Shown piece after piece: positions 10,800 to 23,700 of a stretch of DNA of 64,000 nt. The stretch is taken from the NCBI GenBank assembly GCA_022606425.2, contig JAHDVF020001569.1, positions 124,001 through 188,000 on the forward strand. Direction: 5' to 3'. Both the position numbers and the translations under genes were made by a program. How positions within the stretch are numbered: the first letter of the stretch is position 1; the number at the start of each line of letters is the position of its first letter. The DNA comes from Lepidostoma basale (taxonomy: Eukaryota; Arthropoda; Insecta; Trichoptera; Lepidostomatidae). Under the pieces are notes generated by a model that worked only from the letters and a program-made list of their open reading frames with translations, searched no databases and was not told where the DNA came from.

Positions 10800-11440
10800 T
10801 ATGGTCTGTTCTACTATATATGGCTGTGAAACTTGGATTCTGAAAATGTTGGAGGCGTTTGAGATCAAATCAAATCAAATCAAATCAGTTTATTTTCTCA
10901 AAAGACATTACAAACATTTTTTATAGTTTAAGGCATCTATTGAGAACAGGTAAAACATAATAAATATATAATACCAGGAACGCATGAGAGATGGTTCGCC
11001 ATTAGAAATACAAGATACTCTCCAATGTAAAGAGTATTTGTCTTCTGAACGTACTTTCACCGCTAGATGTGGATATACCGCAGAATGCTCCGTATACCGT
11101 GGACCGATAGGGTCAGTAATGCAGACGTACTACAGAGAGCCAGAGCCGTTGTCGAGTGTGAAATAGAGAGCTGTTGTCGAGTGGGAAAGTTAGAAAGATC
11201 TCATATTTGGTTCATGTGCTAAGGGGAGACAAATACCACCTCCTTCGACTGATATTAATGAGTAAAATAGAGGGACGTCGGGGAGTTGGTAGAAGGCAGT
11301 TGTCCTGGCTGCGAAACATAAAAGAGTGGACAGGAATGACCATAGTTCAGAACCTGTTCCAAGTAGCGCAGGACAGATATGCCTTTGCTGCAGTGATCGC
11401 TAACGTCGGGGGGACCTGACACGGCACCGGAAGGAAGGAA
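10800..11440 (+). mobile_element. Non-LTR retrotransposon fragment, family B, split by a family C tail
   Basis: 10800-10862 and 11065-11420 together read YGCETW.L..LEAFE / [20 protein letters not shown], then KISYLVHVLRGDKYHLL.. and [18 protein letters not shown], ending VIANVGGT. This is the C-terminal tail of an RTE-like or related element. Stops and the insertion make it dead. Confidence 0.75.
10863..11064 (-). mobile_element. Family C retroelement 3' tail with (GATTT)n end
   Basis: On minus the element ends ..AATAAACTGATTTGATTT with repeated GATTT units, the short tandem tail also seen at 21457, 55240 and 63969. It sits inside family B at the codon for EAFEM; GAGAT / TAGAT flank it, consistent with a short target duplication. 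Confidence 0.7.
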
Positions 11441-11910
11441 TCAATGAAAGCAGAAATGTTGATTCACAATGGAGTTGTGGTTCCATCTCTTATGAACAAA
11501 AGTAAAGCATGAAACTAACAGAATAAAGATGAAAGCGGAATGAATGCGGTAGAGATGGAACCATTTATTATGTATTAAAATTATATGAATTGAAATTCGA
11601 TTAATTTAGTCATGCCAAATTATCCTCGGTCTGCCACGACTCCGTACTCCATTTACATCGTTAACGTATAGTTTCTTAACCATTCATTCATCATCCATGC
11701 AGTTGCTGACATCATGTATCGTACAGCTAAATTAAAGTGGCAATGGGCTGGACATATAGCAAGACAGGGCAATACCCGATGGACATACAGAATACTTCAG
11801 TAGAGGCCTTGGACAAAGAAAAGGAGGGTCGGGAGGCCAGCTAAAAGATGAGCTGATGATATTGCCCGAATAGCTGGAGCGACCTGGATGCGAAAGGGAC
11901 AAGACTTGAA
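11430..11910. mobile_element. Mosaic of short retroelement scraps
   Basis: 11440-11560 resembles family A on plus (HNGVVVPSL...KDES.MNAVEM). 11605-11705 is family A on minus (complement of RGRPRKTW region). 11710-11890 resembles WAGHIARQ..TRWTYRIL, another non-LTR C-terminus, on plus. Confidence 0.55.
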
Positions 11911-11925
11911 GCTAAATATTGCCTG

Positions 11926-12180
11926 TTGATTGAAAAGGTAAAGAAAAAGTTCTTACGTTTTTTGAACCTGAAAGAAAACGGCTATTACCCCTGGCTGTAC
12001 CCAACTGATTTCTTACTGGGTATGCTGGACTACCAATCATTGGAAATTAGACGAAATATCCATTTGGGTGTTTATTTTTTTCATCTGATTCGTGGTCGAA
12101 TACATAACTATGATATTTTGAATGACTTGACTTTGTTTGTCCCTGTTTGTCCATCTGCCACAAAGGCAATATAGATTATT
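11926..12180 (+). mobile_element. Family C non-LTR ORF2 C-terminal fragment
   Basis: Open for 82 codons: KKKFLRFLNLKENGYYPWLY, FLLGMLDYQSLEIRR, HLIRGRIHN. Matches the family C copies at 46426 (minus) and 63690 (plus). Confidence 0.7.
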
Positions 12181-12204
12181 TCACCTGTCATTCTTCTTTC
12201 CGTG

Positions 12205-12650
12205 TCCTGTTAGGCCTCCCCAACGTTGACTATCACCCTTGAGTAGGCCTCCCCGTCCTGGGCAGCTCGGAACAGCTCCCCCACGGTCCTCAGCCCCGTC
12301 CACTCTCGGATGTTCCTCAGCCAGGAAACCCGCCTTCTCCCAACACCTCGTCGACCCTCAATCTTACCCTCCAAGATCAGATGTAATAGTGAGTACTTTT
12401 CTCCTCTCAGAACATGGCCCAAGTAGGACACTTTACGGACTTTGATGTTGCTCAGCAACTCTCTGTCAACTCTGGCTCTATGGAGAACGTTTGTGTTGCT
12501 GACCATGTCAGTCCAGGAGATGCGTAACATCCTTCGGTGTATCCACATCTCAAAGGCCTCCAATTGGTTCATAACATTGACTTTGAGGGTCCATGACTTC
12601 ACCCCGTATAACAGCACTGACCATTGTTTAGAACCAACCACACCTGCCAT
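12205..12650 (-). mobile_element. Family B non-LTR C-terminal fragment (146 codons open)
   Basis: LYGVKSWTLKVNVMNQLEAF, RRMLRISWTDMVSN, YLGHVLRGEKYSLLHLILEG, ending VIVNVGEA. Closest to the copy at 54583-55032. Confidence 0.78.
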
Positions 12651-12799
12651 TGTGTAGAACCAATCTACCTAAGGTAATGCCCGTGGGCAGGGCAATAATC
12701 CTTCTAAACCGCATCTCTTCGGATCTGGACATCTTCCACGATAGTGAGGCTCCCCTCAGAAAGCATCTATCTCTTATATAATATATAAAATTGACAAAG

Positions 12800-14056
12800 T
12801 TTGGGATGTGCAAGGTGCCTTTATGAATGGCAGAGGATGTATGGATCAAATTTTTGGACTTCGTACATTGACAGAGAAGTTTCTGGCCAAAAATCGCAAA
12901 CTTTTCTGTGCATTTGTCAACTTACAAAAAGCATATGATTACGTTAATAGAGAAAAGTTGTGGAAAATATTGTCTGAATATGGACTAAGTACAAAACTGA
13001 TCACGGCCATTAAGTCGCTATACACGGAAAGCACTGCTAGTGTCAGAGTAAATGGAGATCTTACAGCCTGGTTTGATATCAATAAAGGAGTCAAACAAGG
13101 TTGCGTAATGTCCCCGTGGTTATTTAATCTGTATATGGACAATTGTATGAGAGAGCTGAAAGGGTTGGATGTAGGTGCCAAAATGAGCGGAGTGTCAGTA
13201 AACTGTCTCTTGTATGCGGATGACGCTGTCCTACTTGCTGACAACGAGCATGAACTACAAGTCCTGGTGAATTGTATGTATGAGGTATGCATGCGAAATG
13301 ATCTGATGATGAATGTTAATAAGTCCAAGGTAATGATTTTTGAAAAGGAAGAAGCCACGACAGTCTGCAACATTAGCGTGAATGGTGAAAACTTGGAGCA
13401 AGTAGTTGAGTTTGTGTATTTAGGTAGTATGTTTACAAGAGATGGGAGAGTGGGGAGGGATATTGAAAGAAGGGTTGGGGCAGGCAACAAAGTGAATGGT
13501 GCACTTAAAGTTGTCATCGCAAACAAAAACCTATCCAAAAAAGCTAGAATGGCAGTGCACAATGGTGTTCTTCTACCGACCCTTATGCATGGAAGCGAAG
13601 CAAGGAACTAGCAAAAAAAGGATGAAAGTAGAATAAATGCAGTAGAAATGAGATCTCTTAGACGAATGTGCGGATATTCTGTGTATGATAGAGTGTCGAA
13701 TGAAAATATAAGAAGTGAATGCGGTGCGAATGATGGTGTCATGAACAAAATAATGAAAGGATCATTAAGATGGTTTGGACATATTGAAAGAATGAATGGA
13801 GAAAGAATGGTAAAAAAATTATATATTAATGATGTAAATGGAACCAGAAATAGAGGAAGACCGAGGAAAACGTGGCACGATCAAATAAATCAAATATTGA
13901 ATGTCGGCCATGTGAGGAGTCAGAGAAATCGACGCGTGCATGACACGATGTATGAATGTTGAGGAAGCGAGAGAAATATGTCAGGAAAGAAAGGTGTGGC
14001 AGTCCATTCTTTCTGCCTACCCCTTCGGGGAGACGGCGTGATGGTTAGTTAGTTTT
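12800..14056 (+). pseudogene. Family A non-LTR retrotransposon: reverse transcriptase plus 3' end
   Basis: Best RT domain of the window. Frame 12808-13611 shows RT motif A (AFVNLQKAYDYV), motif B (KGVKQGCVMSPWLFNLYMD), catalytic YADD in LLYADDAVLLA, and motif D ([10 protein letters not shown]). A TAG after SEAR-N interrupts it; 13648-13962 continues with [25 protein letters not shown] and [13 protein letters not shown]. The 3' end is GGGAGACGGCGTGATGGTTA with GTTAGTTAGTT, a tandem tail shared by all family A copies. The endonuclease part is missing (5' truncation). An RTE/CR1-like clade is likely. Confidence 0.85.
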
Positions 14057-14885
14057 TATTTATTTTAAAATTGATATTTGCTTCTCTTGTTCTTCTTATT
14101 GTTTCTGTTTACTTAATTTTTCTTTAAATTTAAATTATCTTGTGTTTATTTGTTATTGTTTATATTGTATTTTGTCTTATATAAAATTACACAATTGTAT
14201 TTTTTTGTGTTTAAAATATTTTTTTTGTATTCTATAGTCATTTAGTGATTATACTGTTTTTTTTAATAACAAATTTAATTGAATTGAATTGAAGATAGGG
14301 ATGAGTGGAAGAATATGGAAGAGGCCTATATCCAGCAGTGGAGAGAAGAAGTCTGAAGAAGAAACGTTTGATATGTCCAAACCGTCCAAACGACTCGTTT
14401 GCTAGTACTAAATCCGACATGACTCGAAGTTATCCTTTCACCGTTGGAAGCATCTGTAAGCGGATTGTTGACTTGGAATTCGGGAGCCTACCTTTTTTTT
14501 AAAGAGAAACAATGGCTTTCTTGAGCAAAATAGGGGATTGTCCCGCTAAAAGAGATTTGTTAAAATTATCAGTAAAAATTGGGTGACACAGTGACAAAGA
14601 CGGTTAAGAAGCCATGTCGGGATCATTACAATAGCATTCGTTCTTTATCAATTTCAGTTTATCATTTGATAAACCACAATTGATAACAAATTTTGGGACA
14701 GATTTTTTTTGGTATAAAAAATATGACATTGCCACATTGTACCCATCATCATTAATTTCAAAACAAGTGTTAACCAAATTTCATTAAAAAAAATTGTGAA
14801 AAACTTCTCTGTGGAATTTTAACTAAATATAATATATACAATAAAGATTTTTTCTTTTCATTATTTACTGTGGATCATATTGACG
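14057..14885. other. AT-rich spacer with a retroelement scrap
   Basis: No gene. 14285-14365 reads DRDEWKNMEEAYIQQWREEV on plus, a non-LTR C-terminus (family I), preceded by an AATTG repeat. The rest is AT-rich and unassigned. Confidence 0.5.
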
Positions 14886-15090
14886 ATTTTTTTTATGAAT
14901 TACTACACTATTATTTCCACTTTTGAGTTTATTTTTCTCGACATGTTTAGAATGCTTTACACCTTCATCATCAGGAGAACGACATAAACTTTATATCGTT
15001 CTTCCGACGACGACGTGATAAGCATTCGAAACATGTCGAGAAAAATAAACTCAAATGTGGAAAAAACAATGTTTTATTCATAAAAAAAAT
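14886..15090. repeat. Imperfect ~100-bp inverted repeat with hammerhead-like motifs
   Basis: Both arms carry the same unit: ..AACATGTCGAGAAAAATAAA.. The minus-strand unit (about 14934-14982) has CTGATGA (14968-14974 complement) with GAAA decayed to TAAA. The plus-strand unit (about 14996-15043) keeps TTCGAAACATGTC but has CCGACGA. Potential stem I pairs TTCTC with GAGAA. Related single copy at 60471-60520. Confidence 0.65.
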
Positions 15091-16134
15091 TCGCCAAAAA
15101 AAAAATTGCACGAAAATAATCAAATAGCGTGAAACGAGATGTTGGAAGAGAGGCAAGGGATCAAGGTCAGATGTTGCAGTGAGCTCAAGACACCGGCCAT
15201 AATTATACTGTATAATATATATATTTAAAAAAATGCAAATAAAGTTTATCGACATTTAAAACAATATTACATATTTTAATTGCAATATCACGTTATTTGG
15301 ATTTATATTCTGATAAGAGTAAAATACTGATTCAACGAATATTGATGATCCACAAAAAGACGATAAAAATTTATGAATAATAAACAATAATTTGGGATTC
15401 CAGACAAGGTGTAGATAATTTGATGATTAAACTAATTTTGTTGTAAAGCGAATTGAACAAGACATACCCATCCAGAAATATCAGTGGAAAAACAAACGCA
15501 AGGGTGACGAATAACTTTCAAACTATTTACCAAAAACAAGTTAGAGCCACAAACGTAAGTTGGCGGTGGTGCAAATGTGAACTACAATAAACACCAAATG
15601 TCAATGTGTGGAATTTTTTGTTTCCATAGTCGCGGTGATTTTTAGTTTTCTTTATTAATATAAGACTAACAATGCCCAAAGTTATATTCTAAAAGTTAAA
15701 GCCTTTTTGTGAAGAAGAACAGAGAATATTTGCGCCATTAATTTCATTCGAAAAAGTCAACGCACTTTGGTAAAATGTAATGACGGATAAGTGTTGCTAT
15801 CCGTAGAGATTAAATAACCGATTTATGATTAGTGTAATAATAATACAAATATTTCTTGTATATTTTGTATTGATTTTATTGGTGTATCTGAACATTCGGT
15901 TCAGAGAATTGTTACCGAGGGAAATGCAGCCGCGAGTACTTCAACAGAAATTACCACACCTGGAAAGAACGAGGAAAAGACAAAACAATAATATAGTAAA
16001 CAAGATATTTGGCTAGATGAAGACGAGGAAATTCTTTTTTCAATTAATAGGGACACTGAATATCTTTCCCTCGGGAACAGACTTTTTTTTATAAATACAA
16101 TCCCAACCCTAACTGGTCTTCCATTCCTTGACAA
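15091..16134. other. No gene seen
   Basis: AT-rich intergenic DNA. Short open frames (for example 15825-16016) have a hydrophobic stretch but no recognisable domain or splice context. Confidence 0.5.
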
Positions 16135-16605
16135 TAATGTAAGACTTTATCTTCTTCTTCTTCTTCTCCTTATAGACCTTTGGTCTGTTCCTGAAATCAG
16201 GCTGGCCTCTCTTGGGAGGTTGACTACCAACTATCTCTCCATCTCTTCGGCAGTCTTCCAGGGGGACGGCAACTGGCAGGAATCTGGCCACAGGGTGTGG
16301 GATTCTGGTGGGATCCATCCTCTGCATGTGCGCATTCCAGTATATTTTGCGTTGTCTGCCCCATCTCACGACATCCTCCACCTTGCAGTTCTCGCGGATG
16401 GCCGTGATCCTCAACATCCTCATCTCTGCCACCCGTACTTTAGCCTCCGTTCTTGTGGTATCCGCTCTGGTCTCAATGCTATATGTTAGTATAGGCCTTA
16501 CGCAGGTTTTATATATTCTGACCTTACTGTCAGTTCTCATATACTTGTTTTTCCATATTATAATCCCTCGCCCTCTTTCAGAGGGACACTCCGGACCATA
16601 CATTT
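16135..16605 (-). mobile_element. Non-LTR C-terminal fragment, family F
   Basis: 164-codon open frame on minus: KVRIYKTCVRPILTYSIETR, RMLRITAIRENCKVEDVVRW, RMDPTRIPHPVARFLP. Typical of the region downstream of an RT domain. Differs from families A-E. Confidence 0.7.
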
Positions 16606-17574
16606 AGCCCCATCATAAAACAACTACCAAATCACATTCCAACAATGTTTCCTACAGACGTAAGAGGAATAGCCATTAGAGTTGAATTTCTGTAAGCCAG
16701 AAGATCCAAGTCCAAGTCCAAGTCATCAAACTCTTCAGATGAGGAATGTGATGATACTAATAATGAAATCAGAGTTCATTGATGGATCACACTTATTTTA
16801 AAAAAAAAGTTGTTAGATATTTAATTGTTTTTACGTGTTTTGTATTAAATTCTGTTATGAAAAATATTTGTTGAAATAAAATAATTCAAGTGTTTGTGGT
16901 TATATGTTTTGACTGCCACTATGAAAATAATCTTTTAAAATAATTGTAAATATAAATAAATTAATACATAAATCGTTTTTGTGCTATTTCAATAAAAATA
17001 TTCCGTATGACTATTCTGAATTTCCTTAAAATTCGGGAAAACATTTCGATCTGGCAACCCTAAATTGAATTACGGCGCCCTCGTTTTGCGCTATCATACG
17101 TTTGTCCGTTTGTCGTTAAATTTGGTGACGGCGCCTCATGGATTATTTACGTTCTTTTTAATTTTTAGTACGCCACGTATATTGCGGCCAGGTCTCTATC
17201 ATTTCGAGACGACGTTGGATAATAACAGCCGTATTGTTTTTATTTGATACATTCACCAGGGAATTTTTCGTGTTCCGATTGAATGCGATTTTTTATCAGT
17301 CGTGATCAGAATTTTCAGGTTCGATGTTTATTTTTTGTAGTTGAGATTTGTTGTGCTGCAGTGAATATTGACATATTAGAATTACTTGGCAATTCATTTG
17401 CATATGTTAAATCAGATTCTGCGAAATATCTTTACGGACGGTTTAAACGGAGTTTACTTTGCACTCTTGAGTTATCTTTATTCTATTTACTTTGTATTTG
17501 TAGATAGCTGATAAGTGTGCGAACTGGTCCAAGTTTTGAACTAATAGTCTAGCGTGAGCGAGGATTTATAAAAA
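16606..17574. other. Upstream region of NUDT14; no gene seen
   Basis: 16600-16730 is related to 34150-34260 and to the core of the hAT MITEs (CAGACGTAAGAGGAATAGCC). The rest is AT-rich. No TATA box or initiator can be named with confidence. Confidence 0.45.
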
Positions 17575-17764
17575 ATGCAAGACCTAAAGGATGTTTACGT
17601 TTCTCCCTTGCCCGATTCGCCCTACGTGAAACCTTTTAGGTTAAACTACACGCAAAATGGAATGGTGAAATCATGGGACCTGCTAGAAGTACACGACAGC
17701 GTAGCTATTATAATTTATAATGTAACGCGAAATACCCTGGTGATGGTGAAACAATTTCGACCAG
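17575..17764 (+). CDS. NUDT14: NUDT14 exon 1
   Basis: Starts ATGCAAGACC and ends ..CGACCAG before a GTGAGA donor (phase 1). Encodes residues 1-63 plus the first base of codon 64, including the KSWD and VKQFRP signatures. Confidence 0.92.
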
Positions 17765-20700
17765 GTGAGAAATTTTATCTAAATATTTAAAAGTCAAGTC
17801 TATTCACCATAATTGCACATTTCACTTGCTTCTTGAAAGACTGTGCCATTTAATTATGTTAATTTATCTTAACCTTTTGCACTCTACGTGCTACTTGCTA
17901 CGTATTTATAAAATAAAAAATAAAATAGTTAAATAAGTGATAATCTTGGATTAAGTACATATATAAAATTTATATTTTTAATTAAAAATAATACATTTGG
18001 TTTGCTGCTTTTCGGACACTCTGTCTGATAATACGTATGACCATTAAATTTTTGGTACATTTCGCAAAATATGTTTGCTAAATCAAAAACACGTAAAGTA
18101 ACGCTGCTTTCAATATGTTTTATTTTGATAATTTCTTTGCATATCAATAATTGTGTATTCTTGAAGAAGTTGCTTTCCAAAAATCTTGTACAGCGTAGCA
18201 ACAGATTAACGGCTTCGTCTAATAGGGTCGCGGTTGACTAGCGACTACCTGGAATTGTAAACATTCAATTGGCTACAGTCTTAAAGATAGTATGTCGGTT
18301 ATTGTTTTGCATTGGTTAGTTTATTGACAGGAAACAAAAGCAAGAACAGCCACGAGACATAAAATAGGTAATATGCTTCGCAAACTTTCTACGCGGTATT
18401 TAAAATATTGAGTCTTGTGCATATTATGATAAAGTTAATTTATTTTTATTTTCGTCTTCTTCTTCCTCAGCCTATTCCCGTCCACTCCAGGACAAAGGCC
18501 TCCTCCATTCACTTCCATGTCACTCTGTCCTGTGCAGACTGCATCCAGGTTATTCCGACGTATCTGTTCAGATCATCCTTCCACCATAGTTGCGGTCGCC
18601 CTGCACTTCTCTTTGCCGTCCACAGTCTCCAAGTCAGCAGTCTTCTTGTCCACTTTTCATCTGAGCTTCTGGCTATGTGACCTGCCCATTACCATTTTAG
18701 AGTCGCCACCCGGTGGATGATGTTAATGACTTTTGTTTTTTCTCTCACCGTATCGTTTCTGACTCTGTCTCTTAGGCTTATTCCTAACATGGCTCTTTCC
18801 ATAGCTCTTTGGGTCACTCTTAGTTTCTCAGCACTTTGTTTGGACAATGTAACAGTTTCAATACCATAAGTACCAACTGACAACGCAGGCTTCATAGACT
18901 TTTCGTTTCAGGTTTATTGGTATTTTTATTTTACACAAATTTTACATAAACCAATTTTTATTTTTCGCAAACGAAATAGATAATATTTGCATATTAATGA
19001 TATAGAAAATAGGTAAGCTTCATAAACAATCAATATAGAAACATAACATGAATGCTGAAGAATCGTGAGCAGTGGCGGTACTCCCATAGAAGCCCGGCTT
19101 GCGTAAGAAATTTTGAATCACAACCCCCAAATCTAAGTAATCGTGCCCCCACATAAACCGACAACCCACCAAATCACCTTCCAACAATGTTCCCATCAGA
19201 CGTAAGAGGAATATCCACAAGAGCTGAACCTCTGTAAGCCAGAAGAGGTTTTGATTCAAAATTTCTTACGCAAGCCGGGCTTCTGGGCTTCTATGGGAGT
19301 ACCGCTACTGATCGTGAGATGTATATCAGGAGAGGACAGTGTGGCGGTCCATTATTTCTTCCTTACCCTTTCTGGGAGATGGCGTGATGGTTACTTACTT
19401 AGTATTGATTCATATTATATTGTTTTTATGGTTTATCAGCAAAATATTTGAAAGGTGATTTATATATAATATATTTAACATTAACATATGACATTTTAAA
19501 TAATGAAGATAAATTTTTTTTACATAAATTTTCTCATATTAAAAAAAACAACTAACTTACCATCACGCCGTCTCACCGAAGGGGTAGGCAGAAAGAATGG
19601 ACTGCCACACTTTTCTTTCCTGACATATTTCTCTCGTTTCCTCAACATTCATACATCGTGTCATGCACGCGCGTCGACTTCTCTGACTCCTCACGTGGCC
19701 GACATTCAATATTTGATTTATTTGATCGTGGCACGTTTTTCTCGGTCTTCCTCTATGGTATATCCACATCTCGAACGCTTCCAACCGGTTCATTACTCAA
19801 TTTCGGTACGGTTCACTTTCAGAGTCCAGGTTTCGCAGCCATATAGTAGAACAGACCATATATAACATTTAATCATTATTTGTCGGAGTTTCAAGTTAAG
19901 ATTATCGTTGCAAAAGAATGTGCCCATTTTCTGCAACTTCAATTCTGCATTTTATTTCAATGTCCGGGTCAAGCGCTTTAGTGATAATGCTGCCAAGGTA
20001 TTTAAATTGGTCGACCATTTCAACATTCGCACCATTCAGTTGCAGAGTGGATGAAGAATAGTTAAGTCGCTCAAATGTCATCCATTTGGTCTTCTTAACG
20101 TTGATTTTCAAGCCCAGATCCTCTCCTGCTATATCAATTTTATTTAGAAGTTCTCGAAGATCGGGTATACTATCAGCTAAAATAATTGTGTCATCACTTT
20201 CGTTAGTCATATTGATGACATGGTGGACAAATCTCCCAGAACATTGGGATTTATATTGCGCACATGCAAACCTTTCCAAAATATCACTGCCCTTAAAGTA
20301 CTATTCACAACCATGGTTCGCTCACGCCTTGAATATGTATCTCCCGTTTGGTCTCCTTATTATGCAGCACATATCCAACGCATTGAAAGAGTGCAATAAA
20401 TGTTTATTAAACATATTTAAAATGTGCAATTCGTTCTCTGATGACAAATCTGCCCTAATTTTTCACTCCTTGGACTCTCTTGAAAATAGACGTACTCTTC
20501 ATGATATAAATAATTGCTTGCTTCATAAAATAATTCACTTTAAAATTGACAATTCTGAACTTCTCAGCAAATTGTCACTCAATACCCCCATGTCTCGCAC
20601 GAGACACACCGCGAGCCAAGTTTTCCATCTTCCTGTTTATCGCACTAACTACGCTCAGAGCGCGGCATTGTATCGAATCTGTGATAACTACAACAATCAT

Positions 20701-23700
20701 TTTGGAGACATTGACGTCTTTCATTTGAGCGAGCGAAATTTTAAGAAAATGATCGGAGCAACATTTCAGCGTAGATGTGATCACGATGTTACGTGATATT
20801 GTAATACTCGTATATTACTTTTTTTATTTATCTTAATTTAATTTTTTATTGCCAGTACTATAAGTATTTTAACTCTTAAATATTATGTTAACCTTATTTT
20901 GTTTAACTTCAATCTTGTTTCTCACTATCATTTGTTAATTGTTAACTATTATTTTATATTTGTGGTAGTATGTAATTGGCCTTATTTTAGTTATTATAAT
21001 TTTTTGTTTATATACATGTTATTGATATCGCTGTTTGTTACCCTTAATAAATAAATAAATTAGAGAGGAGTGTGTCTGGAAAAAACAATGTGGCGGTTCT
21101 TTCTCTCTGTTTACCTCTCCAGAGAGACAGCATGATTGTTAGTTAGTTAGTTATGTAAATACCCTCTCACTAAACAAATAATGTTGTTTTCCAGCTATCT
21201 ACTATAACAACGTGCCACCAGCCGTGCGGGCAACCGGTAAGATCGACCCCGCCCAATACCCCGCCTCCCTGGGCATCGCTCTGGAGTTCTGCGCCGGGAT
21301 CATAGACAAGAAGAACAAGACCTGGGATGAGATTGCGATGGAGGAAGTTTCCGAGGAGTGCGGGTACAATATCTCCCTGGATGCCCTGGAGTTCGTTATG
21401 AAATACAGGTTAAAAAAAAACTAACTAACTAAATGACTAACCATCATGCCGTCTCAAATCAATCAAATCAAATCAAATCAGTTTATTTTCTCAAAAGATA
21501 TTACAAACAATTTTTATAGTTTAAGACATCTATTGAGAACAGGTAAAATATAATAAATATATAATACCAGGAACGCATGAGAGATGGTTCGACATTAGGA
21601 ATACAAGATACTCTCCAAAGTCAAGAGTATTTGTCTTCTGAACGTACTTTCACGAATATCTCCGAAGTGATCATGTTCAGCAGTTTGATTGCTCTCCCCA
21701 CGGGCATCACCAGAGGCAGGTTGGTAGGCAGAAAGGCTCTCCGGAGGGGTAGGCAGAAAGAATGGAACGCCACACTGTTTTGTCCTGACATACTTCTCTC
21801 GCTTCCTCTACGTTCATACATCTTGTCATGCACGCACGTCGATTTCTCCGACACCTCACATGACCGACATTTAATATTAGATTGATTTCATCATGCCACG
21901 TTTTCCTCGACCTTCCTCTATTTCTAGCTCCGTTCACGCTGTTTACATATACCTTCTTTACCATTCTGCCTTCACTCTTATTTTCCATGTGTCCAAACCA
22001 TCTTAATGACCCTTTCATTATTTTGTTCATAACACTTTCATTCGCACCACATTCACTTCTTATACTTGCATTTGACACTCTATCATATACAGATTTGCCA
22101 CACATTCGTCTTAGAGATCTCATTTCTACTGCATTTATTCTACTTTCATCCTTCTTTTGCCAGTTCCATGCTTCACTTCCATACATAAGGGTCGACACAA
22201 GAACACCATTATGCACTGCCATCTTAGCTTTAACAATATTCTCAAATCTTCGCCAAAGGGTGAAGAAGTTCAATATTTTAATTTTTCTGTTCAGCAATAC
22301 ATACAGAGGGGTCACATATTGTTTTATCTCCCACGATGCAGAATCAAACTGCCAATGGTTATGCTGGGAGGTAGAGCAAATCTTTGCTTAATCGTGTCAT
22401 CTCGGAGGTCCACGTATTTTGTGATAGTTTAATTGACCCGAGGGAGGCGCTGATTCTCTCATTAGAGGCATATCTAGAAAGTAAGTGTACTGAGGCTCTC
22501 ACGACCGGATGGATTTTATTTTCGACAAGTTGGCTACACTTCTGTGTAGCCTGACCCTTCCCCTCCGCAACGAGACCGGTTCGAGGTCAGTACGTTGAGA
22601 AGTGTCGACGCGACAACACGTTTCTTGAAACATGTCAATCCAATCTCCGGCCAAGTGTGAAATACACGGCGCCAAGTGGGTCATAGAGGCAAGCGGCTTA
22701 TCATGCTGACATGATCTTTTTCATTAGTTATAAAATGTTTATTTTTAATTTATAGGTCTGGTGTTGGCACCAGTGGTTCACTGCAAGCTCTCTATTACTG
22801 CGAAGTGACAGATGATATGAAAGTTCACCAAGGTTTGTAATCAATTTTATTTATAAAATGTTTAAATTTCTTCTTCCCAATGTGCCATGTCTTTAATTTT
22901 ATTTCATTTTTCATTTATTTATTTTAAACATATCTAAAACATTACAGATTTTTTTTTCCCAATACACTAAAGATACAAATTAGAGATACACAATAATAAG
23001 TAATACATAATAGATTAATAAAAAGAGCGAGAAACATAAGATGCATGACAAATTAATAAAATAAATACGAGGTCTGTTCAAAAAGTATCGCGAATTTTGA
23101 ATTTCCGCTGGCTACGTATATTTGATTTTTGATTTTTTTGTAGCGTTATGTTGGTACTCATGTCCCTTATTTATGCTGACAAGGTCGGCCATTTTGAATG
23201 TTTAGTTAATTTTTGACAGCTGTTTTGCTTGGATGTGTTTTGGCTCGTCTTCGATTTTTGCCTATTCCAAAAAATGGATCAAAGAATCTGTATCAAATTT
23301 TGTGTGAAAAACAAAATAAAGTGCGCGGACGCATTTCGAATGTTGACTGTGGCATATGGTGAAGCTACCTTGGACCAAAGCAACATTTATCGGTGGTACA
23401 AAATGTTCTCAGAGGGCCGAGAAGATATGAACGACGAAGAGCGTGCCGGACGCCCGAGCACGTCAACAACAGACGAAAACATTGATAAAGTGAAGAAAAT
23501 AGTATTAGCCAATCGTCGAATCACCGTTAGAGAAGTTGCTGAGGACCTAAACATATCGATTGGCTCGTGCCATTCGATTTTAACCAATGATTTGGGCATG
23601 AGTCGGGTCGCCGCGAAATTCGTGCCAAAATTGCTCAATTTCGACCAAAAACAGCATCGCGTTAACATTGCTCAGGAGATGTTGGACTCGGTCCGTGACA

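Noticed and set aside
15825..16016. Small membrane-protein gene
   Set aside because: One hydrophobic stretch in AT-rich DNA, with no supporting context or similarity.
17880..18215. Another TTAA-bounded element in NUDT14 intron 1
   Set aside because: Left side TTAACCTTTTGC looks right but no matching GG-TTAA right end was found.
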